Positions 13,482-24,617 of a DNA stretch of 64,000 bases are shown one piece after another (the first letter of the stretch is position 1; the number at the start of each line of letters is the position of its first letter). The notes under the pieces were generated by a model, which ran no database searches, was not told where the DNA came from, and saw only the letters and a list, made by a program, of their open reading frames with translations. The stretch spans positions 18,744,159 to 18,808,158 of the forward strand of contig OX393580.1 of the NCBI GenBank assembly GCA_947652605.1, read 5' to 3'. The position numbers were made by a program, and so were the translations under genes. This stretch comes from Elmis aenea. Lineage: Eukaryota; Arthropoda; Insecta; Coleoptera; Elmidae.

Positions 13482-13800
13482 TGTAAGAAAACTAGTTATA
13501 GTTGGTTGTTATGGCAACTTTTATTAGTTTTCTTTATATTTAACAGTTCTCTAAAATATATTTCATTTTAACATCATGAACATTTTTGCAACAAAATCCG
13601 TAATTGTACGGTAAATTGATATTATGACTACTAACCTGTCCCAGGTAAACGCACCTCTCGGTGACAGACACAGTTAAATAATGACGTACGATTTAAAGAC
13701 ATGAGGCTGTGAGCCGGTATAAAATTACCAAACGAATACCAGCGGTACCAAGTAAACATCATGATTCGAATTAAACTGTATTAATTAAAATACTGTTACA
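13482..13800 (-). repeat. 3' LTR
   Basis: 319 bp, read on the minus strand as TGTAACAG...TTCTTACA. An AATAAA-type signal (CTAATAAAAGTTGCC on the minus strand) lies near the end, as expected for the R/U5 boundary. It matches the 5' LTR at every position compared. Confidence 0.9.
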
Positions 13801-13812
13801 ACTGTCCCCCAC
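13801..13812 (-). promoter_or_regulatory. Putative polypurine tract
   Basis: On the minus strand the sequence GTGGGGGACAGT lies directly before the 3' LTR. It would prime plus-strand DNA synthesis. Its position supports the minus orientation of the element. Confidence 0.55.
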
Positions 13813-14643
13813 ATTCGCGAGTAGGTCAAGACAAGGAGCCAGGCTTTTAGGAATTCCTAAGTAAAAGAATAAATAACAACCAAATAGGTTACCATGGATT
13901 AGCCACGAGCGAAAGTACCATGAAACTGTTTTAAATGAGAGGCATAAAAAACCCCCCTTTCAGTTCCGTTAGCTTTTCCCAGCACATAAGTATAGGTTCC
14001 GACTTGTTTTTACATTGTATTATTTAAATGAATTAACAAATACAAACCTAGTTTAAAAAATTGGAAACTTTTTTTAAATAAATCCATATTGCACATAAAA
14101 AAGTTATATCACTGTATGGTCTTTATGAATAAAATACAAATGAATTTATAATTTTGTTTAATTAAAGCTCACTTGAACAGTTCCACAGAAGGAAAACTCT
14201 TTTTCTGTGTCTTTTAATTAAGCACATTCACACACATACAACATAAATTACTAGTGAATTTGTATCAATATTACAAAATAGGCCACATTGCATAGTCCAC
14301 AGTATCAAAATGATTGAGAAACACTGTGCCACAACATGCTTCATTACTATCAGAAATGGCATTAGTGAAAATTAAAAACAAGAAATAAGAAAAACACACA
14401 ACAACCTAATACTAATGATCGCAACATAATGTTAGTCTAAAACCATTTTAAAATAAAATATTTGAAAAATGTCAGCACCATTCAAACTATAGAGTATAAT
14501 TACCATTTATGCTAATAAAATTATAAAGGTAGTTGAATAGGATTAAACTTAACAATATGAAATTAAATCATAGATAGCATTGTTGGCAAGACTGTACAAC
14601 ACTAAATTATTTTGTACAAAAAAATCAATTGTTATTCTAAACG
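13813..14643. other. Non-coding interior of the LTR element
   Basis: About 830 bp downstream of the 239-codon frame, with no open frame of note. Nothing recognised. Confidence 0.5.
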
Positions 14644-15363
14644 CTAACATCCCTTGTTTATTTTCGCTTGCTGAATATCATGATTAAAATAATCAGCTAT
14701 GCGTAGAAACTTTAGAGCATCAGGTATGTTTTGGCAATCGCTAAGGGAATATGATAGTTGTGGGGGAAAGTGTTTTGCAATTTTTTCAATAAGCTGTTGT
14801 ACAGGGTGAAGCCCATTTACATCTGAAAATGTCGGTAACATTTTCATAATCTCGGAACTAACACCGCTGGATTTTGTTGCATTACACACACAATTATTAC
14901 AATTATTTGTGGCAAACATATTTTCCGATGGTAAGCTATAAATTGAATTATTAATTTGGTTCACCTTGTTAAGGTTAGATTCGTCAATATTAACGGACGT
15001 TTCTTTGTTGAACTTATCTCCTTCGAAAAATATCTCTGGGTTGTGATACGCAGCGAGGTCAAGAGATGTTCGATTTTCGCCTTTACGCGTGGACGGTTCC
15101 GTGACTGCTTTTGCAGCATCAAAGAAATCAAAAACGGTACCTTTATTTGTAGTACTTGCCGCCACTAGCTTTGAAGGTGATATCGTGTTTTTTCCGTTTT
15201 CCTGTCCCCCAGCTTCCGTACGTATCAAACGGCTGCCATCGTCCAGATCTTCGTTACGATGGTTTTGCTGTTTTGATTTGTTTCTAGTCCAATACTGGTT
15301 GGATTTTGGAATCGCTCCCTTATTTGTCGAGCCAAATTGCGTGGGCGAATGTTGGGTCGCCAC
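14644..15363 (-). CDS. 239-aa protein of the LTR element, unrecognised, possibly a Gag derivative
   Basis: The frame is intact from an ATG 32 bases inside the 5' LTR, so it would be the first frame of the element's RNA. The N-terminal half is polar and rich in Gln, Asn, Lys and Ser and looks disordered. A Cys-rich NNCNNCVCN follows near residue 155 but does not match a CCHC knuckle. The last 45 residues contain HFPPQLSYSLSDCQNIPDAL and a leucine-rich end; this faintly resembles the end of insect gypsy Gag proteins, where a FP..l segment precedes an al..L helix. That similarity is an impression only. No protease, RT, RNase H or integrase motif exists. An intact frame in a young non-autonomous element suggests it may be kept for packaging or be newly derived. 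Confidence 0.6.
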   Translation of the reverse strand: MATQHSPTQFGSTNKGAIPKSNQYWTRNKSKQQNHRNEDLDDGSRLIRTEAGGQENGKNTISPSKLVAASTTNKGTVFDFFDAAKAVTEPSTRKGENRTSLDLAAYHNPEIFFEGDKFNKETSVNIDESNLNKVNQINNSIYSLPSENMFATNNCNNCVCNATKSSGVSSEIMKMLPTFSDVNGLHPVQQLIEKIAKHFPPQLSYSLSDCQNIPDALKFLRIADYFNHDIQQAKINKGC

Positions 15364-15374
15364 AATCAGTAGTT

Positions 15375-15392
15375 GGTTTACGTTGAGCGCCA
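15375..15392 (-). promoter_or_regulatory. Putative primer binding site
   Basis: On the minus strand TGGCGCTCAACGTAAACC starts two bases after the LTR end. A TGGCGC start is usual for retroelement primer sites complementary to a tRNA 3' end. Which tRNA is not determined. Confidence 0.6.
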
Positions 15393-15394
15393 GT

Positions 15395-15713
15395 TGTAAG
15401 AAAACTAGTTATAGTTGGTTGTTATGGCAACTTTTATTAGTTTTCTTTATATTTAACAGTTCTCTAAAATATATTTCATTTTAACATCATGAACATTTTT
15501 GCAACAAAATCCGTAATTGTACGGTAAATTGATATTATGACTACTAACCTGTCCCAGGTAAACGCACCTCTCGGTGACAGACACAGTTAAATAATGACGT
15601 ACGATTTAAAGACATGAGGCTGTGAGCCGGTATAAAATTACCAAACGAATACCAGCGGTACCAAGTAAACATCATGATTCGAATTAAACTGTATTAATTA
15701 AAATACTGTTACA
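15395..15713 (-). repeat. 5' LTR
   Basis: 319 bp, the same as the repeat at 13482-13800. Transcription would start within it toward lower coordinates. Confidence 0.9.
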
Positions 15714-15717
15714 ATAT

Positions 15718-17425
15718 AATGCATCATGCATTATTTAAAAATGTCATTGTAAGTTTGAATGACAGTATATAATTAAAAACTGTGCAGTTTTTTTTGCAGT
15801 TGCTCTGTTGGCACACCTTAGCGAACAAGAAACTCGGGAAATCTGGGTGTTCCAAATGCAATACGACAAAGTTAATAAAATAAACGAATCAGTCCGTAAA
15901 ACTTAAACCTAAAAAAAGTTTTGCCGATGTTGAAATAAAGGTCTCTTTTAAATTTTACTTTTGTATTTTGTACATTGTTTCTTAATTAACGTGATTTCAA
16001 AACGTTAAAAATATACACACACATCCTTTAATTGACACAACTGATTCTGATTTTCAGTTGATATTTCAAGCTTCTGAATTGGTAACCTTGAGAAATTCAT
16101 GCTTAATTCTTTAGTTCAGTTCATAAACTGAAGAAGTTTATTATTCACAACTAAAACGAATAATCTTCAAAGAATTTATTTCCAAGATCTTTCATTGTTG
16201 TCATTTTAAATTTACTTCTAATATGTAACGCACACCGTAGTTCGTTAAGTTATTTTTAACACAATTACCAACCAATTTTAGTTTTAACCTTGACTTTGAA
16301 CGGTTGAAAAAGCTGTGATCTTGAATACATTAAAGGGGTCTACAGACCTACCAATTTGTCGGGACAACCGGCCGACCATTCCGATAAATTGTTTAATGTG
16401 TAGTGTTTCACCAAACCAACACGACAGTTGGGACCCGGCTGACCATTCTATCCAACAAGCCAACGTCCCCACTACATTCCTTTAGATAAGGACTATAAAA
16501 CCGAAAATTTAACATCAAAATGAATAAAAAGCTATGACGTTTATGCTGTTGGTTGGACTGATCGGTAGGTGTGTAGACAACACCCAACTCGGAGTTCCCG
16601 ACTGTCGGCCCCGACAAATTGCCTAATGTGTAGAGGCTTTTAATTTAGCAAATTATCAACAGAAATGCCAGACCCCACCACTAATTTTCAAACAATATGA
16701 AAATAAATACTACTCTGACTGATGCCACGTTTTTAGAAACATGTTTAATTTTAAATAAATCTAATGCAATCACAGGTTTTAAATAGTTACGAAGATAAAC
16801 TTGGATTATTAGGAGAATGCATTGAATATGTGTTATAAAATTTGCATTGAATAATTCTATTGTGTTCTGTGCAAAGTGCGACACATCGTAACAGTACTGG
16901 TTTAGTCTTTTATAGTGGATTGTTTGCTGTCATGTATTACGAAATGTTATTACCATGTACTTGTCAGTTTCTGTTAAGTACCATTTAACGTCTTCGATAA
17001 ATCAAATCAAATTTGGAAGATATGTTAAAATATGTAAATGATAAACATATAAGACGCCCAAGATGAACGTGCATTGCATATATATTTGTTAATGGTAAGA
17101 TTAGCTTAAATTTTGATAATAAGTAGAGCTAGTAGTAACAAATTTAAATCATTAAGATTGCTACTGAAGAAAAATGCCATGGTATCTTCGACAAAAAAAT
17201 CCAACAAAGTAAGTAAACGAATAACTGATAATAAATCTGAAAAAAACTTCTAATATTTTGGTTAAATCCTGCTTTTAGTTTACTTAATCATAAGTAAAAA
17301 TCAGTTCAAAAAAAATCACAAAAATTATAAAAAATCTGGAAAACTTCCAATTTTGCGCAGAAGTTATGCTATTTAACTATTTTTAATACGGCTATAAAGT
17401 GGCATTACGAAAAATTTAAAGAGTA
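15718..17425. other. AT-rich gene-free stretch
   Basis: No gene seen. Contains the possible MITE at 16340-16633, listed separately. Confidence 0.4.
16340..16633. repeat. Possible MITE with imperfect inverted ends
   Basis: The left side has CTACAGACCTACCAATTTGT and the right side ends in ACAAATTGCCTAATGTGTAG. The ends share CTACA and CAATTTGTCGGG inverted. The interior is more GC-rich than its flanks. No target duplication could be recognised, so the limits are uncertain. Confidence 0.3.
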
Positions 17426-17486
17426 GGGGAGACTGGGGATGAAAGTAACATTTTTTTTGTTTTTATTTAATTTCTCATACAGTATA

Positions 17487-18193
17487 TACAGGGTCCTGCA
17501 TTAGTGCGTCGGGCTTTCATAGCGCCCCGCCCGTAGGAGATAGAAAAAAAACTTAAATACAAAAAGTTATTGGTTTCAAAAGATCTACGTCTTAAAATTA
17601 TTTTCAGCTATACAGGGTGTCCCATTTTCGTGCCATAACAAAAACAAAGATTTTTTTAAATGGAACACCCTGTATATTTTTAGGTCTTCGGATGTCATTT
17701 TTTAACCTCTACATGAATGTCTTTTCGTTTTTTGATTTTGTGTCAGGGTTGCCAACTTATTAATTTTTTTCCGAAAAATCTGACATTAGCAGGCCCAACT
17801 TTAAAAAATCGTAGTGACCTCGTTTCTTGAAGTTAAGAAATAAGTTTTATCAATAATGTTAGTTCGGTTAGGGAGCAACATTTTAAAAATAAAAAATAAA
17901 AATTTATTGATACAGGGTGTTCACAAAAAAATGCCAAACTTTCCAAACTTCAAAGTGACATAACTTATTTTTTTCAAATGTAAACACCCTTGTTTTATTA
18001 TGCTATTCGATAGCATTTTTTTTCCCCTTCAATTTTTATGGGGGGTGTCCTATGTCTAAACCCCGTAGTTGTTGAGATATTCAATACTTTTCAAAAAAGT
18101 AGCCATTTAATTGCATTTTTATGCACCGAAGTAGGCCGCGCTTATGCAAAACAAGTGCCAAAATGTAAGCAAGTGTCAACTTAGCATTTGAAT
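17487..18193 (+). repeat. Left long inverted repeat of the DD41D element
   Basis: About 707 bp. Internal TACAGGGTGTCCC and GGAACACCCTGTA at about 17611-17675 form the module shared with other foldback elements. A third TACAGGGTG lies near 17912. Confidence 0.88.
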
Positions 18194-18303
18194 AAGTTTA
18201 GAATTTAAGCGGATATTAATTACGTAATAAAATTAATCGTTTTTATTCAAAAACTATGGAAAGTAACAAATTGAAAATAGGTAGGTACATAAAAGAGAAA
18301 CGA

Positions 18304-19362
18304 CTACAATAAATGTTCGAAATGTCTTTCATTTTCATCCAGGCACAAATCTATTCTCTGCTGAAAAGATCTTTGCACTCTTCTTAAAATTTCAGGTGAA
18401 ATACTTGTAAAAACGTCAACAATTCGTTGTTGCATATTTATTGCTGTTGTCGGTGGTTCGTTATACACAATGCCTTTCACGTATCCCCACAAAAAAAAGT
18501 CAAGTTTAGTCAAATCCGGTGATCTGGCGGGCCACCTGGTGGGTCCACTTCTACCAATCCACTGGTTGGGAAAAATGCCATCAAGATATGCCCTAACGTC
18601 TCGCGAAAAATGTGCAGGCGCCCCGTCCTGTTGGAACCACATTCTGTTTTTTGTATACTGAGGTACATGATCTAATAACCTGGGTAATACATGTTGCAAA
18701 AAATGTAAATACATGGGCCCATTAAGATGACCATCAAAAAAATGCGGACCTACCACATTATCTCCAACAATTCCTCCCCAAACATTCAAAGATCAGCGAT
18801 GCTGTTGATCAATTTGTCGCATAACATGAGGATTTTCGGTTGAATAATAATGAAAATTATTATTTACAGATTCGTTCTTATGAAATGTCGCCTCATCTGA
18901 GAACAAAACATACTGGAAAAATGTAGGATCCTCCTGTATTTTCAGTCTTGCCCACGCACAAAATTCGGAACGTGATTGAAAATCAGCATTGCTTAGTTCT
19001 TGATGCAACTGAATATGGTACGCATGTAAACGATTTTTCTTCAGCACGCGTTGTACTGATCTCTCGGTTATGCCGGTTGCTTCACCGATGTCTTTTTGGC
19101 TCATATGGGGATGTTCAGTTACTGTTAATAGAACTGAAAATTCGTTTTCCTCGGTAATTATAGGTTTGTTTCTTTCTTGTTTTTTGTACATCACACTTCC
19201 CGTTTCAATAAATCGATTCAGTAAGTTTCTAAAACTTTTTTCTTTCGCATGTCTTCTTTCTGGATAACGTGTCGCATAAATTCTACTCGCCAATAAACAA
19301 TTTCTATTAGTCTCCCCTAGTACAAAAATCATATCGACTAGTTCGTCCTTTTCGAAATTCAT
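18304..19362 (-). pseudogene. Mariner-type DD41D transposase, single in-frame stop
   Basis: A near full-length frame of 352 codons runs from ATG at 19362 to a stop just after 18304 and is broken once, by TGA at 18795-18793. The N-terminal part has a helix-turn-helix-like segment (HMSQKDIGEATGITERSVQR). The catalytic domain shows YVLFSDEATF, WFQQDGAPAH and RSPDLTKLDFFLWG. Between the Asp of QQDG and the Asp of LDFF lie 41 residues, counted directly, so this is the DD41D type of the Tc1/mariner (IS630) superfamily. The stop falls where relatives usually have Trp before the VWGGI block, so TGG to TGA is likely. KLDFF replaces the usual PLDFF. Inactive unless the stop is read through; a sister copy could be active. 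Confidence 0.85.
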
Positions 19363-19580
19363 TTCGATAATTTCCGTCTTCTTTTACAACGAAATAGAGA
19401 CTCTTACAGCAAGTATCAATTTGGAAGACTTTTAGACCTATCGTAAAATATCACTGATAACAGCAGAAAAACACAAATCACTTTCGAAGCCTTTCAGACT
19501 TTTTGGGCGTACGACGTCAGTTTTTTAACGTTTTATAATTCGGAATAAAAACCGTTTTAACTTTCGTCATAAGAAAATGC

Positions 19581-20293
19581 ATTCAAATGTCAAGTTGACA
19601 AATGTCAAGTTGCTTACATTTTGGCACTTGTTTTGCATAAGCGCGCCTACTTCGGTGCATAAAAATGCAATTAAATGGCTACTTTTTTGAAAAGTATTGA
19701 ATATCTCAACAACTACGGGGTTTAGACATAGGACACCCCCCATAAAAATTGAAGGGAAAAAAAAATGCTATCGAATAGCATAATAAACAAGGGTGTTTAC
19801 ATTTGAAAAAAAAAAGTTATGTCACTTTGAAGTTTGGAAAGTTTGGCATTTTTTTGTGAACACCCTGTATCAATAAATTTTTATTTTTTATTTTTAAAAT
19901 GTTGCTCCCTAACCGAACTAACATTATTGATAAAACTTATTTCTTAACTTCAAGAAACGAAGTCGCTACGATTTTTTAAAGTTGGGCCTGCTAATGTCAG
20001 ATTTTTCGGAAAAAAATTAATAAGTTGGCAACCCTGACACAAAATCAAAAAACGAAAAGACATTCATGTAGAGGTTAAAAAATGACATCCGAAGACCTAA
20101 AAATATACAGGGTGTTCCATTTAAAAAAATCTTTGTTTTTGTTATGGCACGAAAATGGGACACCCTGTATAGCTGAAAATAATTTTAAGACGTAGATCTT
20201 TTGAAACCAATAACTTTTTGTATTTAAGTTTTTTTTCTATCTCCTACGGGCGGGGCGCTATGAAAGCCCGACGCACTAATGCAGGACCCTGTA
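19581..20293 (-). repeat. Right long inverted repeat of the DD41D element
   Basis: Inverse of the left arm over about 713 bp with few differences. The inner end carries a short local duplication (TGTCAAGTTGACAAATGTCA) absent from the left arm. Confidence 0.88.
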
Positions 20294-21247
20294 TAGAGTA
20301 TAACATTTTTTTTACATCCAAATTGATTTAATGATAGATTGGACATTTGTCTTCCTTCCAAGATATTTATTTCATATGTTTCGTAAAGCATATGTGAGAT
20401 TATTTTTTGTTCTATAGTAAGCCAGATGTTGCTTCCAACCTCAACGTTGGGGCTAAAAGTAACAATGATCGGGGTAAGTTGTAACGGCAAAATAATTTAC
20501 ACAGCTCATAAGTAGTGAGTTAATATATTAGTAAAAGATACAACAAATTGGAAAATTAATCCGACAAGTTTTGTATGTTCTCATCTACGAAGCAAACCAC
20601 CAATTATGTGCTAAGAGTGACCATTTGCAAATGAAAACATTGATTGCAGTTGGTTGTAACTTGCAACACTGTTACTTTTGACCCCAAGTGTACACAAAAC
20701 AAATTGGAGGGAATCCACAATTATTAACCACGATTCCAACGTCAAATTGTATTGCATCCACCAATAGCCAACAAAATTTAGAACATCATAATCTAGATAC
20801 TTTTTTGTTCCTTTTTTAGAGATCGCCTAAAAGTCACTCGACCGGTGACACAACGCATTAATTTTTAGGCGGAAAATAGTGACTCTAGTTGGCAAAAACG
20901 TAACCTCTATGACAGATGAAAACTAGCAATGTAGGTAGAGAGGTGGATGTAAATGAACATTGCTTAAGCGCTTAGGGCAACATATAACAAAAATTAAAGA
21001 AACTATAGGCACTTACAACCTATCAGTGTTACTTTTATCCCCCCCGGTCTCCCCTATAATTGAAAGAAATACTAAATTCGCGTCCTTTTTCATGGACCTT
21101 TCATTTAATTATTTCTGAATAGCAGTTTTAATATGAATAAAGCGCAATTATTATCAAAAAAGCTGACGAATCAAATGCTACGAACTTTCAGAATTGAAAG
21201 CTCTCACTAATCATTAGATTAGCTGTATTAAAAAACGTGACAATGAT

Positions 21248-21941
21248 AAGGTGACCAACCGTCCTCTTTTAGGGAGGACAGTCCTCCTTTTTTCACTTCT
21301 GTCCTCCCTTGAAAAGTGTCCTCCTTTTTGTCCTTTTCGATATTTGAAGACTAAAATCTGTAAATCTCCGTATTCGATCGTGAAGAAATTAGAAGACTGA
21401 ATGTATATTTAAATTCTGAAAAATTAATACAATGGGAAAATCAACACGTTGAAATTGATAAAAGATGGGTGGAAATATTCAGTCATTTCAAAAATGGACA
21501 TATTCCATGTGAAAATTTATTTATTCTTGTTCAATTTGTGTTGTGCTGCCCTGGAACTAATGCAGCAGTTGAAAGAGTTTTTTCAATTGCTAATGATTTT
21601 TGGACAAGTGAGAAATCGAGATTGAATGTTGATACTCTAGCTGCAGCACCTACCGTAAAATTCAATTTGAAGGACATTTCTTGTTCAGATATTTCCAATA
21701 TATTTTTAGAAGATAATACACTGACAAAAAATATTCATTCAATGGAGAAGTACTCCTTTAAATAGTTATAGGCATGTAAGCATAAAATTTCATGTTAGTG
21801 TTAGTTACAAATGTTTTTATTAAGCATTTATCATATTATATATAATGTTTGCAATGCATAAAATGTGTCTTTTATTTATTTACTTTTTTTTTCCTCTTCA
21901 ATTTGTGTCCTCCTTTTTATTGTAAGAAAGTTGGCCACCTT
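21248..21941 (+). mobile_element. hAT element reduced to its ends and last exon
   Basis: The ends AAGGTGACCAAC and GTTGGCCACCTT are flanked by a perfect 8-bp duplication, ACAATGAT (21240-21247 and 21942-21949). Several GTCCTCC repeats follow each end, which is common in hAT subterminal regions. The 694-bp length and the single C-terminal exon show an internal deletion. Ends of this type (GGTGACCA..CGTCC) are known from Tip100-like hATs; that subgroup is an inference. Confidence 0.92.
21380..21768 (+). pseudogene. C-terminal hAT dimerization domain
   Basis: An open frame continues from about 21380 to a stop after SMEKYSFK at 21765. Its core, CCPGTNAAVERVFSIANDF, is the PxSxAxxERxFS-type motif of the hAT family C-terminal dimerization region, here PGTNAAVERVFS. 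SRLNVDTLAA follows where relatives have R..L....L. The catalytic region and zinc finger are absent and there is no upstream ATG in frame near the start. The domain is open and well preserved for a relic, so the internal deletion may be fairly recent. Alone it could not catalyse transposition. Confidence 0.82.
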
Positions 21942-21949
21942 ACAATGAT

Positions 21950-23422
21950 ATAAAAATATTTTATTAAATATCTCTAAAACCAATGAGAAACTTCAGGTAG
22001 TTGTATTATTCAACTGATTAATTTATTTACAAGAATAAGTTTAATTACAAATCACTTATATAAAGTAGAAATGCTATGTTAGTTTCAAGTTTCTCGTGTC
22101 TTATTTTCAATTAATTTATTTATATTAGAAACTTTAACATATGGAAAACTTCGTCCATATTAAATCTTTATAACAGAAACCCCTGATCACGTAATACAAT
22201 AAGCTAGTACGGATCTGCAAGGCATAAAAACAACATATGTTAGCATATACTTTAAATATTTAAAGTCTTATTTTAATAACACATGTTCCACAGAGCCAAT
22301 TCAACCACTGTTAGACTGCTTACATTGATTCTGCACGTCATATAACATTTTCCGCGAGTTCAATAAATCAATTTGCACGATTAAATGCGAAAACTTTAGA
22401 TGTATTAATAATAAAATGCCTTTTTTGTTTACATGCTCTGCGGGTATGCTACTATTAATCATCGGCCATCTGCTAGGGCTCTACCGTAGGAGCGGCAAAC
22501 TTCCCGTTGGTGCCGCTCGACTGCGAATGTTCACTAGGTCTCAACAAAGACACTGTTGTGTAAGTCTCATTATCGAAACCCCAGCATGCATTACGTTATG
22601 ACATAGGACGTCGTTGTACTCTGGTGCCTCACGCAAAGAACGCCACTGACATAGGCACCTAGCAACAACGTATTATCATTGAAGAAAACGTACGCCAGCT
22701 GCCAAATCCATAATTGTAGTTGGTGTGGGGCTACTGCTAAACCAAAACAGAAACGATTTCGAATGTGCACTTCGGGGCGACAATCTACCACGTTTCATGG
22801 ATATCATACGAGTTGGAGACTGGTTTAAATGAGCAAAAGTTAAACAGAAGAATGCAACTTAAAAAAATAACTAAACAAGGAAAGCCTCCAAAAATTTTAA
22901 AACCAAATATCTTTCAAACTACGACACATACAACAAAATCATCTGTAGATGATTTTTAGGTAAATTTACGTGAATTATGATGGACACACTAATAATTTTT
23001 CAAGTTGAATGGTTACCTAGATACAGCCCAAAAATACTTTTTTTAAATTGCAATCATAATTATTGACTGGGACCTCCCACCTCATTAAAAAGACTTTCTT
23101 CCTGGCTCTATTGATATATGGTTTGTTACATGCACTGTTAGCTGTTTTTGAAACAAGCAGAAAAATATGGCAAACTTCTAAAACCTTTTACTAGAATGCT
23201 TAAGGAAATATTGCTGGTTTATTTACCCAATTTTCTTTTACACTGGTTTTTCCCTAAAAATGTAAAGAAGGCAACCAAATAAAATTTTCTCTCTATGTCG
23301 TAGCGTAAAATGGAATGAAGTTAATCACACAAAACTTTCGTACAATGGTATAAAAGTAATATTTTTTTAATGATTTACTGTGGGTACCCATCCTTACTTT
23401 AATTATATAATTCAAAATTATA
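21950..23422. other. Gene-free stretch
   Basis: AT-rich except 22430-22800, which is more GC-rich and holds short open frames on both strands (22416-22601 plus, 22791-22591 minus) with no recognised motif. That patch could be a decayed element, but no inverted ends were found. Confidence 0.4.
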
Positions 23423-24617
23423 TACGGGTGTTTCAGACCACGCGTACCAGCATTTTTATTCGAAAATGTGACTTCTGACAAAGGTGGGGAAAAATGTTTA
23501 AGACAAAAGTGCATACGTATGTAGAATTGACTGACGCTATAGCGTTTTTCGTGATTAAACTGGAAAAGGCCAAATCCCGAAGTAACTTTAAAAACTTAAA
23601 TGGTACCATCCGGTTTTTGTTGCATAATTAGAAAGATATCTGATAAATAAACACTTTTTACTTGAACATTTTTTTGATTATCAGTAGAGTTTGTAATCCA
23701 TTGGACCTAAATCAGAACAACATTAAAAACCCTATTCGCATGTAACTAACTGTGTTCTGAACATCCCCTTTTTCTCTCTAGTTTTGTATTTAATTGAATG
23801 AAATTTTAGACATACGATATGTGCAAAAAAAATCGATTATTTGAACATATGTACACTATTGTTTCCCTTCCGGTTTCGACGGAAATGACCCTAACTTTGT
23901 TATTTAAAATGAAACACACTGTATATTTTTACATTTTTTTGAAATGGGAAGCAATTTTGAATACAACTGCACTAATTTGTACCACGACCGTTCGGTTTTA
24001 AAAAAAAATGACTCACTCAATTAAAAAAAAATATTTTCGTCCATAAATTATTTGAGGTTATTAACATTATACAAAATATTGTAGTTGTATTCAAAGTTGC
24101 TTCCCATTCCAAAAACGTAAAAATATACAGTGTGTTCCATTTGAAATAACAAAGTTAGGGTCATTTCCGGAGAAACCGGAAGTGAAACAATAGTGTACAT
24201 GTGTTTAAACAATCGTTTTTTTTACACATATCGTATGTCTAAAATTTCATTTAATTAAATACAAAACGAAAGAAAAAAGGGGGTGTCCAGAACTCAGTTA
24301 CATGCGAATAGAGTCTTAAATATTGTTATGATTTAGGTCCAATGGATTACAAACTATACTGATAATCAAAAAAATTTTCAAGTAAAAAGTTTTTATTTAT
24401 CAACTATCTTTCTAATTATGCAATAAAAATCGGATGGTTCCATTTAAGTTTTTTAAGTTACTTCCGGATTTGGCCACTTCCGATTTATTCACGAAAACTG
24501 CTATAGCTACAGTTCATTCTGCATATGCACTTTTGTCATAAACGTTTTCTCCCATCTTTGACAGACGTCACATTTTCGAATAAAAGGATTGGTACGAGTG
24601 GTCTGAAACACCCTGTA
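23423..24617. mobile_element. Foldback element with TACGGGTGTTTC ends
   Basis: The left arm from TACGGGTGTTTCAGACC is mirrored by the right arm ending GGTCTGAAACACCCTGTA. The arms are about 550 bp and more diverged than in the other foldbacks. TA lies before the left end; the right flank is TT. The centre carries inverted CACTGTATATTTTTACA and TATACAGTGTGTTCC, a decayed version of the module seen in other elements of the window. Confidence 0.8.

Larger units (their letters stand above)
13482..15713 (-). mobile_element. Short, recently inserted LTR retrotransposon
   Basis: Two 319-bp direct repeats at 13482-13800 and 15395-15713 look identical base for base. Each starts TG and ends CA, and the pair is flanked by ATAT on both sides (13478-13481, 15714-15717). 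Orientation is minus: a primer-binding-site-like TGGCGCTCAACGTAAACC begins two bases inside the right LTR, and a polypurine GTGGGGGACAG abuts the left LTR. The 1.6 kb interior has one open frame of 239 codons and no protease, RT or integrase. It is therefore a non-autonomous, gypsy-like (4-bp duplication) element. Identical LTRs indicate a young insertion. Confidence 0.92.
17487..20293 (-). mobile_element. Tc1/mariner-superfamily transposon (DD41D) with about 700 bp inverted repeats
   Basis: It begins TACAGGGTCCTGCATTAG and ends with the exact inverse, flanked by TA (17485-17486, 20294-20295). The arms (17487-18193 and 19581-20293) match almost base for base over about 700 bp, which is far longer than the roughly 30-bp ends of classic mariners. 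The arms contain further TACAGGGTG/CACCCTGTA motifs. The centre carries one transposase gene on the minus strand. It sits inside another TA-inserting element. The arms are still very similar, so it is not ancient. Confidence 0.9.
17426..21054. mobile_element. TA-inserting element with GGGGAGAC ends, split by a mariner transposon
   Basis: The left end reads GGGGAGACTGGGGATGAAAG and the right end ends CCCGGTCTCCCC, with GTGTTACTTTTATCCCC inside it. Inverted, the two ends match over about 25 bases (GGGGAGACYGGGG...AAAGTAACA). TA flanks both ends (17424-17425, 21055-21056). Without the insertion at 17487-20293 the element would be about 820 bp, with no recognised coding sequence. It is the older of the two nested elements. 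Confidence 0.7.
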
